Shown: piece after piece, positions 44,597 through 51,754 of the stretch
Layout: each line of letters opens with the position of its first letter
How positions within the stretch are numbered: position 1 is the stretch's first letter
Assembly (NCBI GenBank): GCA_934444735.1
Contig: CAKSDE010000005.1
Span: forward strand, 62,001-126,000
Direction of reading: 5' to 3'
Length of the DNA stretch: 64,000 nt
Source of the DNA: an uncultured Clostridia bacterium
Lineage (GTDB): Bacteria > Bacillota > Clostridia > UBA1381
Made by a program: the position numbers and the translations under genes
The notes under the pieces: model-generated
The model's database searches: none
The model's input: the letters and a program-made list of their open reading frames with translations, nothing else
What the model was told of the DNA's origin: nothing

Positions 44597-45790
44597 GTGA
44601 ATATTATTTATATAGCAAGTACGTGTTCAAGAGAGAAATATTTTGAATATGTTGAAAAAAAAGGAGAAAGAGCCGCACAGCAGGCGCAGAAGTATAATCT
44701 TTTGCTCGCCGAGGGGTTAGCGGCAAACAGTGCGCAGGTGGATCTCTTTTCCACCCGCCCGATAAACAGGAATCTCGAAAAGCGCATATGGTTTAAAGGA
44801 GAAAAGGAGCGCAAAAACGGCGTTAATTTTCACTATATGCCATTTATGAACCTTCCCGTTTTAAGGAATGTTTTTTTATTTTTTGATGTGTTCAACAAGG
44901 TTCTGTTTTCAAAAAGGAGCAAAAAAGATACCGCTATAGTCTGTGACGCTCTAAACATTACCGCCGCCTTTGCCGGGTGTCTTGCAGGGCGTATCCGCGG
45001 CTTTAAAAGCATCGCGATAGTAACCGATATACCCTGCTTTCTTACAAAAAGCAGCCATTTTTTCTCTGCCGTAAACCTGAAAATCATGCAAAGCTTTGAC
45101 GGGTATCTGCTCTTGACCAAAGCTATGAGTGACATTGTAAATCCGCATAATAACCCATACATCGTTTTGGAGGGGCATGCTGACGGGAAAATGGCATATA
45201 TGAAAAATGAGCTTTCTCAAAAATACGATAAAAAAGTCTGCCTTTATGCCGGCTCTCTTATGGAAAAGTACGGTATTAAGTATTTTATAAACGGCTTTTT
45301 AAAAGCAAACATTCCCAATACCGAATTTCACATCTACGGCAACGGTAATTTTGAAGAACAGATCCGTGAAATGGCAAAAGAACACGAGAATATAAAATAC
45401 ATGGGAATAGCGCCGAACAGCGAGGTGGTCGAGGCGGAACTGAAAGCAGCTCTTCTGATAAATCCGCGCCCTTCAAACGAGGAATACACAAAATACTCCT
45501 TCCCCTCAAAAAATATGGAATATATGGCGTCGGGGACACCCGTTCTGACAACGCATCTTCCCGGTATGCCAGATGATCACAAGCCGTATGTTTTCTTTAT
45601 CGAAGAAGAAAACGAGGACGGTGCAAAAGCTGCATTGGAAAAAGTTTTTGCACTCTCGGATAAAGAGCTGAACGATTTCGGCAAAAAGGCAAAAGAGTTT
45701 ATCCTTGAAAAGAAAAACAATGTCGCACAAGGCAAGAAAGTGCTGGATTTATGCCGACAGCTTACCGAAAAAAACGGAGGGGCAAAATGA
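44597..45790 (+). CDS. GT4-type glycosyltransferase
   Basis: A 397-residue GT-B glycosyltransferase, probably cytoplasmic or membrane-associated. The C half carries the nucleotide-sugar-binding pattern: KVCLYAGSLMEKYGIKY, IYGNGNFEEQI, IKYMGIAPNSEV and FPSKNMEYMASGTPVLTTHLPGMP (read in parts), where an E-x(7)-E-like region is partly changed to KNMEYMASG. The start is GTG at 44597 after GGAG with 9-nt spacing. It is first in an operon with a DNA glycosylase, a TetR regulator and a MATE exporter; its stop overlaps the next start (ATGA). The acceptor is unknown; surface polysaccharide or a small-molecule product is possible. Confidence 0.85.
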   Translation: MNIIYIASTCSREKYFEYVEKKGERAAQQAQKYNLLLAEGLAANSAQVDLFSTRPINRNLEKRIWFKGEKERKNGVNFHYMPFMNLPVLRNVFLFFDVFNKVLFSKRSKKDTAIVCDALNITAAFAGCLAGRIRGFKSIAIVTDIPCFLTKSSHFFSAVNLKIMQSFDGYLLLTKAMSDIVNPHNNPYIVLEGHADGKMAYMKNELSQKYDKKVCLYAGSLMEKYGIKYFINGFLKANIPNTEFHIYGNGNFEEQIREMAKEHENIKYMGIAPNSEVVEAELKAALLINPRPSNEEYTKYSFPSKNMEYMASGTPVLTTHLPGMPDDHKPYVFFIEEENEDGAKAALEKVFALSDKELNDFGKKAKEFILEKKNNVAQGKKVLDLCRQLTEKNGGAK

Positions 45791-46269
45791 TTTTTCACCC
45801 ATTCGCCCCCGAATACGACGAAAACTCGAAAATCCTGATACTCGGCAGCTTTCCGTCTGTAAAATCACGCGAGCAGATGTTTTTCTACGGTCATCCGCAA
45901 AACAGATTTTGGAAAGTGACCGCCGCAGTATTTAACTCGCCCGTACCGCACACCATAGACGAGAAGAAGGCATTTTTGCACAAAAACAGAATCGCTCTTT
46001 GGGACGTTATCGCATCATGCGAGATAGAGGGCAGCGCGGACAGCACGATAAAAAATGCCGCGGCAAATGACTTGAGCGAAATTCTTGAAAACAGCCAGGT
46101 AAAAAGGATATTCGTAAACGGAAAAACAGCCGAAAAATACTATAACAAATATACAAAAGAAAAAACCGGTATCACAGCAATCTGTCTGCCGTCGACCTCT
46201 CCCGCAAACGCGGCATGGAATATCGAAAGGCTGACAGACGCGTGGAAAATTATCCGGGAGGGAATTTAA
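45787..46269 (+). CDS. DNA-deoxyinosine glycosylase-like (UDG superfamily)
   Basis: A 160-residue member of the uracil-DNA-glycosylase superfamily resembling the deoxyinosine (hypoxanthine) DNA glycosylase group. It is expected to remove deaminated bases and start base excision repair. Motif 1 is ILGSFPSVKSREQMFFYGHPQNRFWK (given here as a span across residues 18-43, key parts GSFPS and GHPQNRFWK). The C-terminal LPSTSPAN is the second active-site loop. The ATG at 45787 has GGAGGGG upstream and overlaps the previous stop as ATGA; a longer upstream reading is not needed. The next gene (TetR) overlaps its stop by one base. Confidence 0.85.
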   Translation: MIFHPFAPEYDENSKILILGSFPSVKSREQMFFYGHPQNRFWKVTAAVFNSPVPHTIDEKKAFLHKNRIALWDVIASCEIEGSADSTIKNAAANDLSEILENSQVKRIFVNGKTAEKYYNKYTKEKTGITAICLPSTSPANAAWNIERLTDAWKIIREGI

Positions 46270-46871
46270 TGAACACAAAAGAGAAAATACTAAATGAAAG
46301 CTTAAAGCTCTTTGCAAAAAAGGGGTATGACGCGGTCGGCGTTTCGGAGATTGCAGATGCTGTCAAGATAAAGGCCCCCTCTTTATATAAGCATTACAAA
46401 AGCAAAAGAGAAATTTTTGAAACAATTATCGAACGCGTAAATATGGCGGACGCGGAAAATGCAAAAGCCTACGATATGCCGCTCGAATCAATAGAAAAAG
46501 ACGGCAAAAGCTATCTTAATCTGTCGCCCGATAAAATGAAGGATTTTACGCGCGCAATGTTTTTACACTGGACAAAAGATGAGTTTTTCTGCAATTTCAG
46601 AAAGCTTCTCACGCTCGAGCAATATAAAGACAAAAAAGCCGAGGAGCTTTTTAAACAGTACATTTCAAAATGTCCGACAGATTACATGTCGGACATTTTC
46701 GCCAATCTCACCGGCTCACGCAATACGGCATATGCCCTGGCTATCGAATATTACGGACCGATGTATCTTATGTACAGCCTGTATGACGAGGGAGTCGCTT
46801 TGGACGGGCTTATTAAAATATTAGATAATCACATAGAAAAATTTTGCAGGAAATTAGAAAAAGGAGATTGA
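46269..46871 (+). CDS. TetR-family transcriptional regulator
   Basis: A 200-residue regulator. The N-terminal TetR helix-turn-helix (residues 1-50) reads KEKILNESLKLFAKKGYDAVGVSEIADAVKIKAPSLYKHYKSK (in parts), with the typical G(Y/F)-x(5-8)-IA pattern and SLYKHYKSKREI. The C-terminal ligand domain is less conserved. The ATG overlaps the previous TAA (TAATG), with a GGGAGG site. It directly precedes a MATE exporter by 4 bp, so it very likely regulates this operon in response to an exported compound. Confidence 0.9.
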   Translation: MNTKEKILNESLKLFAKKGYDAVGVSEIADAVKIKAPSLYKHYKSKREIFETIIERVNMADAENAKAYDMPLESIEKDGKSYLNLSPDKMKDFTRAMFLHWTKDEFFCNFRKLLTLEQYKDKKAEELFKQYISKCPTDYMSDIFANLTGSRNTAYALAIEYYGPMYLMYSLYDEGVALDGLIKILDNHIEKFCRKLEKGD

Positions 46872-46875
46872 TTTT

Positions 46876-48216
46876 TTGGAAAAACAAATGAAACTGGAAC
46901 ATAAAATAACCTTCCGCTGGCTCGGAATATTCGCACTGCCGACAATATTGTCGAGCATATTTATGAACCTTTATTCCACAGTTGACGGAATATTTGTCGC
47001 GCGGCTTGTAAATACAGACGCTCTTTCGGCGATAAACATAACAATGCCCATGATTTTTCTTGCCTCCGCACTCGGCATGATGTTCGGAACAGGCGGCAAT
47101 GCACTTGTTGCGAAAAAAATCGGCGAGGGCAAGCGCGAGGAGGCAAGAGAGGATTTTTCGCTTTTGATAACAACAGCATTTATCTTCAGCATAGTCCTTG
47201 CCGCAATATGCTTTATCTTCATGGATCCCTTGTGCCTTTTCCTCGGCTCCGACCAAGCACTTCTTCCCTACTGCCGCGAATACATGATCCCGACGCTTTT
47301 ATCCCTGCCCTTTGCGGTTTTCGGCATGATCTTTCAGATGAGCTTTATCACTATCGGTAAAGCCGGTCTGGGCGCGATTCTGTCAGTTCTGGGCGGAGTG
47401 ATAAATATAGTTCTCGACTGGCTCTTTATCGCCATTTTCAACTGGGGGCTTTTAGGTGCGGCAATCGCAACCGGAATAGGCTATGCCCTGCCGTCGGTTA
47501 TAGGATTGATATTATTCTGCGTCAACCGCAAGGTGGTATTATACGTAGTAAAACCCAAATGGAGACTGAAAACCATACTCCACAGCTGCGCCAACGGTTC
47601 CTCGGAAATGGTAAGCGTACTCGCCTTTTCGGTAATCACCGTATTATTCAACCGCATCTTAATGGGAATAAGCGGTTCGGACGGTGTTGCATCGCTTACA
47701 ATTATATGGTACGCACAAGGTCTTTTCGGCGGGCTTTTCCGCGGATATATAAACGGAATATCCTCGGTTGTAAGCTACAATTTCGGCAAGGGTGACAAAG
47801 AGCGCCTTTCAAAGCTCTTTAAGATCAGCATATGGTCGCTTGCCGCTGCCGGGATACTCGTCACCGCAATAAGCTATATATTTGATGAGGCGGTCATCTC
47901 GGTCTTTGCAAAGGGCAATGCACAGGTTGAGCAAATGGCAATGCACGGATATAAAATCGTTGCAACAAGCTTCATCATGATGGCATATAACGTGTTCTCG
48001 TCGGGGTGGTTTACCGCCCTAAACGACGGAAGAACCTCCGCGATTCTCTCTTTCTGCCGTACAATGATATTCATGGTGCTGCCCGTTCTTATACTCCCGA
48101 AAATATGGGGACTCGACGGTGTATGGGTTTCTCTTACAGCGAGTGAAATGCTCGGAATTCTCATGACCTTATATTATTTCATAAAATTCAAGGGTGTATG
48201 GACACCCGAAAAATAG
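46876..48216 (+). CDS. MATE-family multidrug/Na+ antiporter
   Basis: A 446-residue exporter with about 12 transmembrane segments. MATE features include PTILSSIFMNLYSTVDGIFVARLV at the N terminus (read in parts), the repeat in the second half (NRILMGISGSDGVASLTIIW), and a GMMFGTGGNALVAKKIGEG loop. It exports drugs or toxic metabolites using a cation gradient. The start is TTG at 46876 with AAGGAG nine bases upstream. It is the last gene of the operon and follows its probable regulator. A palindromic terminator follows at 48271-48304. Confidence 0.92.
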   Translation: MEKQMKLEHKITFRWLGIFALPTILSSIFMNLYSTVDGIFVARLVNTDALSAINITMPMIFLASALGMMFGTGGNALVAKKIGEGKREEAREDFSLLITTAFIFSIVLAAICFIFMDPLCLFLGSDQALLPYCREYMIPTLLSLPFAVFGMIFQMSFITIGKAGLGAILSVLGGVINIVLDWLFIAIFNWGLLGAAIATGIGYALPSVIGLILFCVNRKVVLYVVKPKWRLKTILHSCANGSSEMVSVLAFSVITVLFNRILMGISGSDGVASLTIIWYAQGLFGGLFRGYINGISSVVSYNFGKGDKERLSKLFKISIWSLAAAGILVTAISYIFDEAVISVFAKGNAQVEQMAMHGYKIVATSFIMMAYNVFSSGWFTALNDGRTSAILSFCRTMIFMVLPVLILPKIWGLDGVWVSLTASEMLGILMTLYYFIKFKGVWTPEK

Positions 48217-48270
48217 AAAGGATAACTTTGGCTCAGTTTGTTATAAAGCTTTTTCCCCAAAAAAAGCAAA

Positions 48271-48304
48271 GGCTGTAAAAAAGTCGGTTGACTTTTTTAC
48301 AGCC
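48271..48304. terminator. Palindromic terminator between the MATE gene and XRE genes
   Basis: Perfect 15-bp arms (GGCTGTAAAAAAGTC and its complement) around GGTT. Same family as the other convergent-junction palindromes but with a changed core. Upstream bases 48230-48270 (GGCTCAGTTTGTTA, then AAAAAAAGCAAAGG) are a fragment of the MITE-like element. Confidence 0.85.
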
Positions 48305-48323
48305 TCTTTTTCTAAATCCGTTT

Positions 48324-48551
48324 TTAATCTCTAAACTCAAACAATTTTTTCAATGGTATATTTAAAGCCTCCGCTATCTCAATAAGAGTATCCAACGAAC
48401 AGGAACAAGCGGCGGTTTCTATTCTCTGAACATGATTTCTGCTCAAATCGCATTTTTCTGCCAACTGCATTTGCGTCATTCCCTGTTCTTTTCTGTAATG
48501 AAGTATATTCAAACCAATGCCCAGCCAGACATCAAAGTTTTTATTTTTCAT
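48324..48551 (-). CDS. Small XRE-type regulator (tandem copy A)
   Basis: A 75-residue single-domain Cro/CI-type DNA-binding protein. The helix-turn-helix is IGLNILHYRKEQGMTQMQLAEKCDLSRNHVQRIE (in parts), with a conserved CSCSLDTLIEIAEALNIPLKKLFEF tail. It is about 80% identical by eye to the next gene and shares its ribosome-site region (GAGGTGAAATC before ATG), so the pair arose by tandem duplication. It lies 19 bp after copy B in the same direction, divergent from a SLOG-like gene. It probably controls its own promoter and that gene. Confidence 0.88.
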   Translation of the reverse strand: MKNKNFDVWLGIGLNILHYRKEQGMTQMQLAEKCDLSRNHVQRIETAACSCSLDTLIEIAEALNIPLKKLFEFRD

Positions 48552-48570
48552 GATTTCACCTCATTCAAAA

Positions 48571-48798
48571 TCAGTCCCTAAATTCAAATAACTTCTTTAA
48601 CGGTATATTTAAAGCTTTAGATATGCCTATCAACGTGTCCAGTGTACACGAACACGCTGCCGTTTCAATCTTCTGCATATATGTTCTGCTGATATTGCAT
48701 TTTTCCGCAAGCTGAATTTGAGTCATTCCCTGCTCTTTTCTGTAATACATTATATTCAAACCGATCCCGAGCCAAATATCAAAATTTTCATTTTTCAT
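48571..48798 (-). CDS. Small XRE-type regulator (tandem copy B)
   Basis: A 75-residue paralogue of the 48324 gene: MTQIQLAEKCNISRTYMQKIE in the helix-turn-helix and CSCTLDTLIGISKALNIPLKKLFEF in the tail. The Cys-x-Cys before the tail is kept in both. The start ATG at 48796-48798 has GAGGTG upstream; a longer open frame to 48933 crosses the promoter region and is not used. It is divergent from the SLOG-like gene at 48950 across a 151-bp region with two strong palindromes. The 56488 gene near the second SLOG locus is of the same subfamily. Confidence 0.88.
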   Translation of the reverse strand: MKNENFDIWLGIGLNIMYYRKEQGMTQIQLAEKCNISRTYMQKIETAACSCTLDTLIGISKALNIPLKKLFEFRD

Positions 48799-48846
48799 GA
48801 TTTCACCTCGTAAATAATTATATATTAGTTGCAAGACAACATCGAC

Positions 48847-48880
48847 AATCAATTTGTTCTTTAAAGAGAACAAATTGATT
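48847..48880. promoter_or_regulatory. Perfect 14-bp inverted repeat, candidate operator 1 of the SLOG-XRE locus
   Basis: Arms AATCAATTTGTTCT and AGAACAAATTGATT around TTAAAG. It lies immediately upstream of, and touches, the -35 of the SLOG-like gene (48879-48884). Confidence 0.65.
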
Positions 48881-48907
48881 GCATTTATAATTATATTATG
48901 GTATAAT
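48879..48907 (+). promoter_or_regulatory. Promoter of the SLOG-like gene at 48950
   Basis: -35 TTGCAT (48879-48884), 17-bp spacer, -10 TATAAT (48902-48907), 43 bp upstream of the start. It is sandwiched between two palindromes. Confidence 0.7.
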
Positions 48908-48929
48908 ACACATATAACGTGTGTATTAT
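48903..48929. promoter_or_regulatory. Perfect 10-bp inverted repeat, candidate operator 2
   Basis: Arms ATAATACACA and TGTGTATTAT separated by 7 bp; it covers most of the -10 box and the likely transcription start. Binding here would block the polymerase. Such a position is typical of XRE repressor operators. Confidence 0.65.
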
Positions 48930-48949
48930 GCAATCAGGAGGTGTGCTTT

Positions 48950-49408
48950 TTGAAAATATGTTGTTTTGCCGGGCATAATGAAGTATATGATGATAAAATA
49001 AAAGAGAAACTGCATAGACAAATAATTAATTTAATCGAAACCCAAAATGTCAAAACATTTTGGGTTGGTAACTACGGAAAATTCGATATTGTTTCTGCCA
49101 ACGCTGTCCGCGACATACAGAAAATATATACCGATGTGAAATTGGAACTGATTATCCCCTATCTGACACGTGAAATAAATGAATACAGGGAAATATATTA
49201 TAAAAATTACAATAATATCTTAATTGCGGATATTCCCGTAAATACCCCCAAGCGCCTTCAAATCATAAAAACAAATCAATATATGATTGATAATTGCGAT
49301 TATTTAATCTGTTATCTGCAGCGTTCGTGGGGCGGAGCTTTCAAAACCGTTGAATATGCAAAAACTCAACCGCACATAAAAATTTTTAACATCTGTGCAA
49401 CCTTTTAA
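48950..49408 (+). CDS. SLOG/DUF1273-like protein 1
   Basis: A 152-residue cytoplasmic protein resembling the SLOG (SMF/DprA/LOG-like Rossmann) superfamily. It opens KICCFAGHNEV, close to CCFTGHRPN in the second copy at 57218. Other conserved spots are VGNYGKFDIVSANAVRDI, LIIPYLTREINEY and DNCDYLICYLQRSWGGAFKTVEYAK. SLOG proteins bind nucleotides or nucleotide-derived ligands, and some sense or make signals in defence systems. The start is TTG at 48950-48952 with AGGAGG eight bases upstream; the longer reading runs through the promoter. It is divergent from two XRE regulators. The function is unknown. Confidence 0.7.
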   Translation: MKICCFAGHNEVYDDKIKEKLHRQIINLIETQNVKTFWVGNYGKFDIVSANAVRDIQKIYTDVKLELIIPYLTREINEYREIYYKNYNNILIADIPVNTPKRLQIIKTNQYMIDNCDYLICYLQRSWGGAFKTVEYAKTQPHIKIFNICATF

Positions 49409-49444
49409 GGGTTTATTTGGTATTTGCTTAATAACACAAAAAAG

Positions 49445-49476
49445 GGCTGTAAAAAATCAATTGATTTTTTACAGCC
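49445..49476. terminator. Perfect 32-nt palindromic terminator between SLOG 1 and nupQ
   Basis: Arms GGCTGTAAAAAATCAA and its complement, centred on CAATTG, A-rich on the left and TTTG-CTTTTTT on the right. Convergent genes lie on both sides. Confidence 0.87.
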
Positions 49477-49488
49477 TTTGCTTTTTTG

Positions 49489-49699
49489 AGGGGATAGGAA
49501 AAAAGCTTTGGAATTAACAAACTGAGCCAAAACTTTAGTTTTGGCTCAGTTTGTTAATAGCAAGAAAAGAAAAAATCATAAGAAAAATCATTTTTTTGAT
49601 TTTTCTACCGCAATAAAACTAAATCGCAACAATTATATTTTCCCATAATACGCGTACTTTACTTCTTTTCTTGCGTTCCGGAGTTTTTTTACATCCCCT
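49489..49699. mobile_element. AGGGGAT MITE-like element, copy A (211 bp)
   Basis: Imperfect terminal inverted repeats: AGGGGATAGGAAAAAAG at the left and, reverse complemented, AGGGGATGTAAAAAAACTC at the right. It holds a perfect 21-bp-arm hairpin at 49514-49557. There is no coding capacity. It aligns along its length with the reverse complement of 62217-62460. The palindromic terminator sits directly outside the left end. No transposase was found in the window. Confidence 0.6.
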
Positions 49700-49706
49700 T
49701 TTTTAT

Positions 49707-50675
49707 TTACCGTTCTTCTCTGAAATAATTCACGCCGCAAGATGCAGGCTGTGCCTTTTCCTTTGACTGACGAATTGATGTGATAACCAATATCAGCGCA
49801 GTCAGGATAAACGGCAACATATCATATATCGCATTCGGTACCGATATAACGCTTTTCGGCACATAGTATTTAAGTATACTAAACGCTCCAAAGATAAATG
49901 CTCCGAAAATCGCCTTTGACGGGCGCCATGTCGAGAATATTACCAAAGCAACCGCAATCCAGCCCATACCGTTAACGCTGTCCGGCAGCCACACGCCGCC
50001 GCAGGTAATCATAGAGCAGTACGATCCGCCGATTCCGCATATTCCGCCGCCGATCAACAGGTTTATATATTTAAGCTTTACAATCTTTACGCCTGCCGCG
50101 TCTGCCGCGCCCGGGTTCTCACCGATTGCACGAACCGACAATCCGACCTTGGTGCAATTATAGTAGACCGCAAGCACGATTGCAACCGCAATCCCCAAGT
50201 ATACATACGGATTAAACGAGAACAGCAGATGCCCCAAAACGGGAATATCGCTCAACCCCGGGATATGTATATTTGAAAGCTGTGCGGTTATTCCTGCCGG
50301 GAGCTTTAACGATTCCGTTCCAAGGTTGGTTTTTGCAAAGCTTCTCACGCAATCACCGATAAAGTTTGAAAGACCTATACCGAAAATAGTCAGCGTAAGT
50401 CCCGTTACATTTTGGTTAGCCATAAGAGTAACCGTCAAAAAGGCATATATCAGTGCGCTCAGCGCGCCTGCCAAAAATGCCGCACCGAGTGCCAGCAGAA
50501 GATTATCCGAAAAATAACCCACCATAAATCCGCCGCACGCGCCGAGCGCCATCATGCCCTCAACGCCCAGATTCAAATGTCCCGCACGCTCGTTCATGAT
50601 CTCGCCCAATATACCAAAGAGTATCGGAGTTCCGGCAAGGATCGCCGCAACAATAAATTTAATCAGCATCTCCAT
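49707..50675 (-). CDS. nupQ: ABC transporter permease, nucleoside/simple-sugar type (NupQ-like)
   Basis: A 322-residue inner-membrane permease of the BPD_transp_2 family, with 8-10 hydrophobic segments. Conserved family spots are LNLGVEGMMALGA near the N terminus and VRAIGENPGAADAAGVKIVKLKY in the EAA-like loop. With the permease at 50675, the ATPase at 51742 and the BMP lipoprotein at 53631 it forms a nucleoside uptake system like NupNOPQ of Bacillus. Its start codon overlaps the preceding stop (TAATG), so translation is coupled. The adjacent xpt gene supports purine nucleoside uptake. Confidence 0.9.
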   Translation of the reverse strand: MEMLIKFIVAAILAGTPILFGILGEIMNERAGHLNLGVEGMMALGACGGFMVGYFSDNLLLALGAAFLAGALSALIYAFLTVTLMANQNVTGLTLTIFGIGLSNFIGDCVRSFAKTNLGTESLKLPAGITAQLSNIHIPGLSDIPVLGHLLFSFNPYVYLGIAVAIVLAVYYNCTKVGLSVRAIGENPGAADAAGVKIVKLKYINLLIGGGICGIGGSYCSMITCGGVWLPDSVNGMGWIAVALVIFSTWRPSKAIFGAFIFGAFSILKYYVPKSVISVPNAIYDMLPFILTALILVITSIRQSKEKAQPASCGVNYFREER

Positions 50676-51754
50676 TACTTTGTTCCTCCTCTTACCACAA
50701 ACTTATATCTTACAAAGAACTCGCAGCCAAGAACGAAGAACAGGATTATTCCCTGCAAAACGGCTGCTGAGTATGTCGAGATGCCATATGTTGACTGCAT
50801 TACCGACGACCCCTTCTCAAGCACGCTGAAGAGGAAGGAAACTATCATAATTCCGAATGCATTCAACTGCGCCAGCCACGATACGATGATAGCCGTGAAT
50901 CCGACGCCGCCGGCAACCGATGTTGCAAGCGTCATATCCGAGCCTGTCGCCTGGACAACACCTGCCAAGCCGCATATTCCGCCGCTTAAAAACATTGTAA
51001 GCATTGTAACCTTATTAACGTTGATTCCGGCATATATTGCCGTCGCCTTGCTCTCACCGACAACGCTGATTTCATAACCGTTTTTGGTATACTTTAAGTA
51101 AACAAACACCAAAACCACCAAAACAAGCGCTATAATCCAACCCATCTGCACGCCCAAAACAGTGTCGAGCTGTGCATTTTTCGCAAATCTCGCAATCTTC
51201 GGGAATCCGCTCGATGCAGGATCTTTCCACGGGCCGTCACGCAAGAATGTTATAACATAAAGCGCTATGTAGTTAAGCATAAGTGTAAAAAGCGTTTCGT
51301 TCGTGTTAAATTTACACTTAAACACCGTCGGAATAAGTCCCCACAAGCCGCCGCCGATTATACCGACAACAAGCATAATTACAATCAGAAGCCAATGCGG
51401 CATATCGGCATGATAGAGCGCAAAATACGACGCAAATACCGCACCCATAATAATCTGCCCCTCGCCGCCGATGTTCCAGAACTGCATCTTAAAAGCAAGA
51501 GTCACACCCAAAGATGTAATGAGCAGCGGAATCATAATCTTTATCGTTCCCTGAAAGGCAAGCGGGCTTCTGAATACGCCGCTTATAATTGTTCCGTAAA
51601 CCTTAAACGGGTTATGTCCGATACAAAGCACGAATATACCCCCGGCAACAATTGCCAGTAAAACAGAGAAAAGTCTTAATAGCAATATTCTGTTATTGGA
51701 AAGTTCGGTTCTTTTGCTTATACGAACCAACGGTTCTTTTTTTACTGTTTGCAT
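50675..51754 (-). CDS. nupP: ABC transporter permease, nucleoside type (NupP-like)
   Basis: A 359-residue partner permease of the same family. An N-terminal cytoplasmic stretch (KKEPLVRISKRTELSN) precedes the first helix. FWNIGGEGQIIMGAVFASY and SVVGESKATAIYAGINVNKV are family signatures. It overlaps the ATPase gene by 13 bp and the NupQ-like gene by one base, showing a tight operon. The two permeases are expected to form a heterodimer. Substrate specificity is inferred from the BMP-type binding protein and the neighbouring xpt. Confidence 0.9.
   Translation of the reverse strand: MQTVKKEPLVRISKRTELSNNRILLLRLFSVLLAIVAGGIFVLCIGHNPFKVYGTIISGVFRSPLAFQGTIKIMIPLLITSLGVTLAFKMQFWNIGGEGQIIMGAVFASYFALYHADMPHWLLIVIMLVVGIIGGGLWGLIPTVFKCKFNTNETLFTLMLNYIALYVITFLRDGPWKDPASSGFPKIARFAKNAQLDTVLGVQMGWIIALVLVVLVFVYLKYTKNGYEISVVGESKATAIYAGINVNKVTMLTMFLSGGICGLAGVVQATGSDMTLATSVAGGVGFTAIIVSWLAQLNAFGIMIVSFLFSVLEKGSSVMQSTYGISTYSAAVLQGIILFFVLGCEFFVRYKFVVRGGTK

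Noticed and set aside
48854..48949. Longer N terminus for SLOG 1
   Set aside because: The upstream codons cover the -35, -10 and operator palindromes and precede the only good ribosome site, which serves the TTG at 48950.
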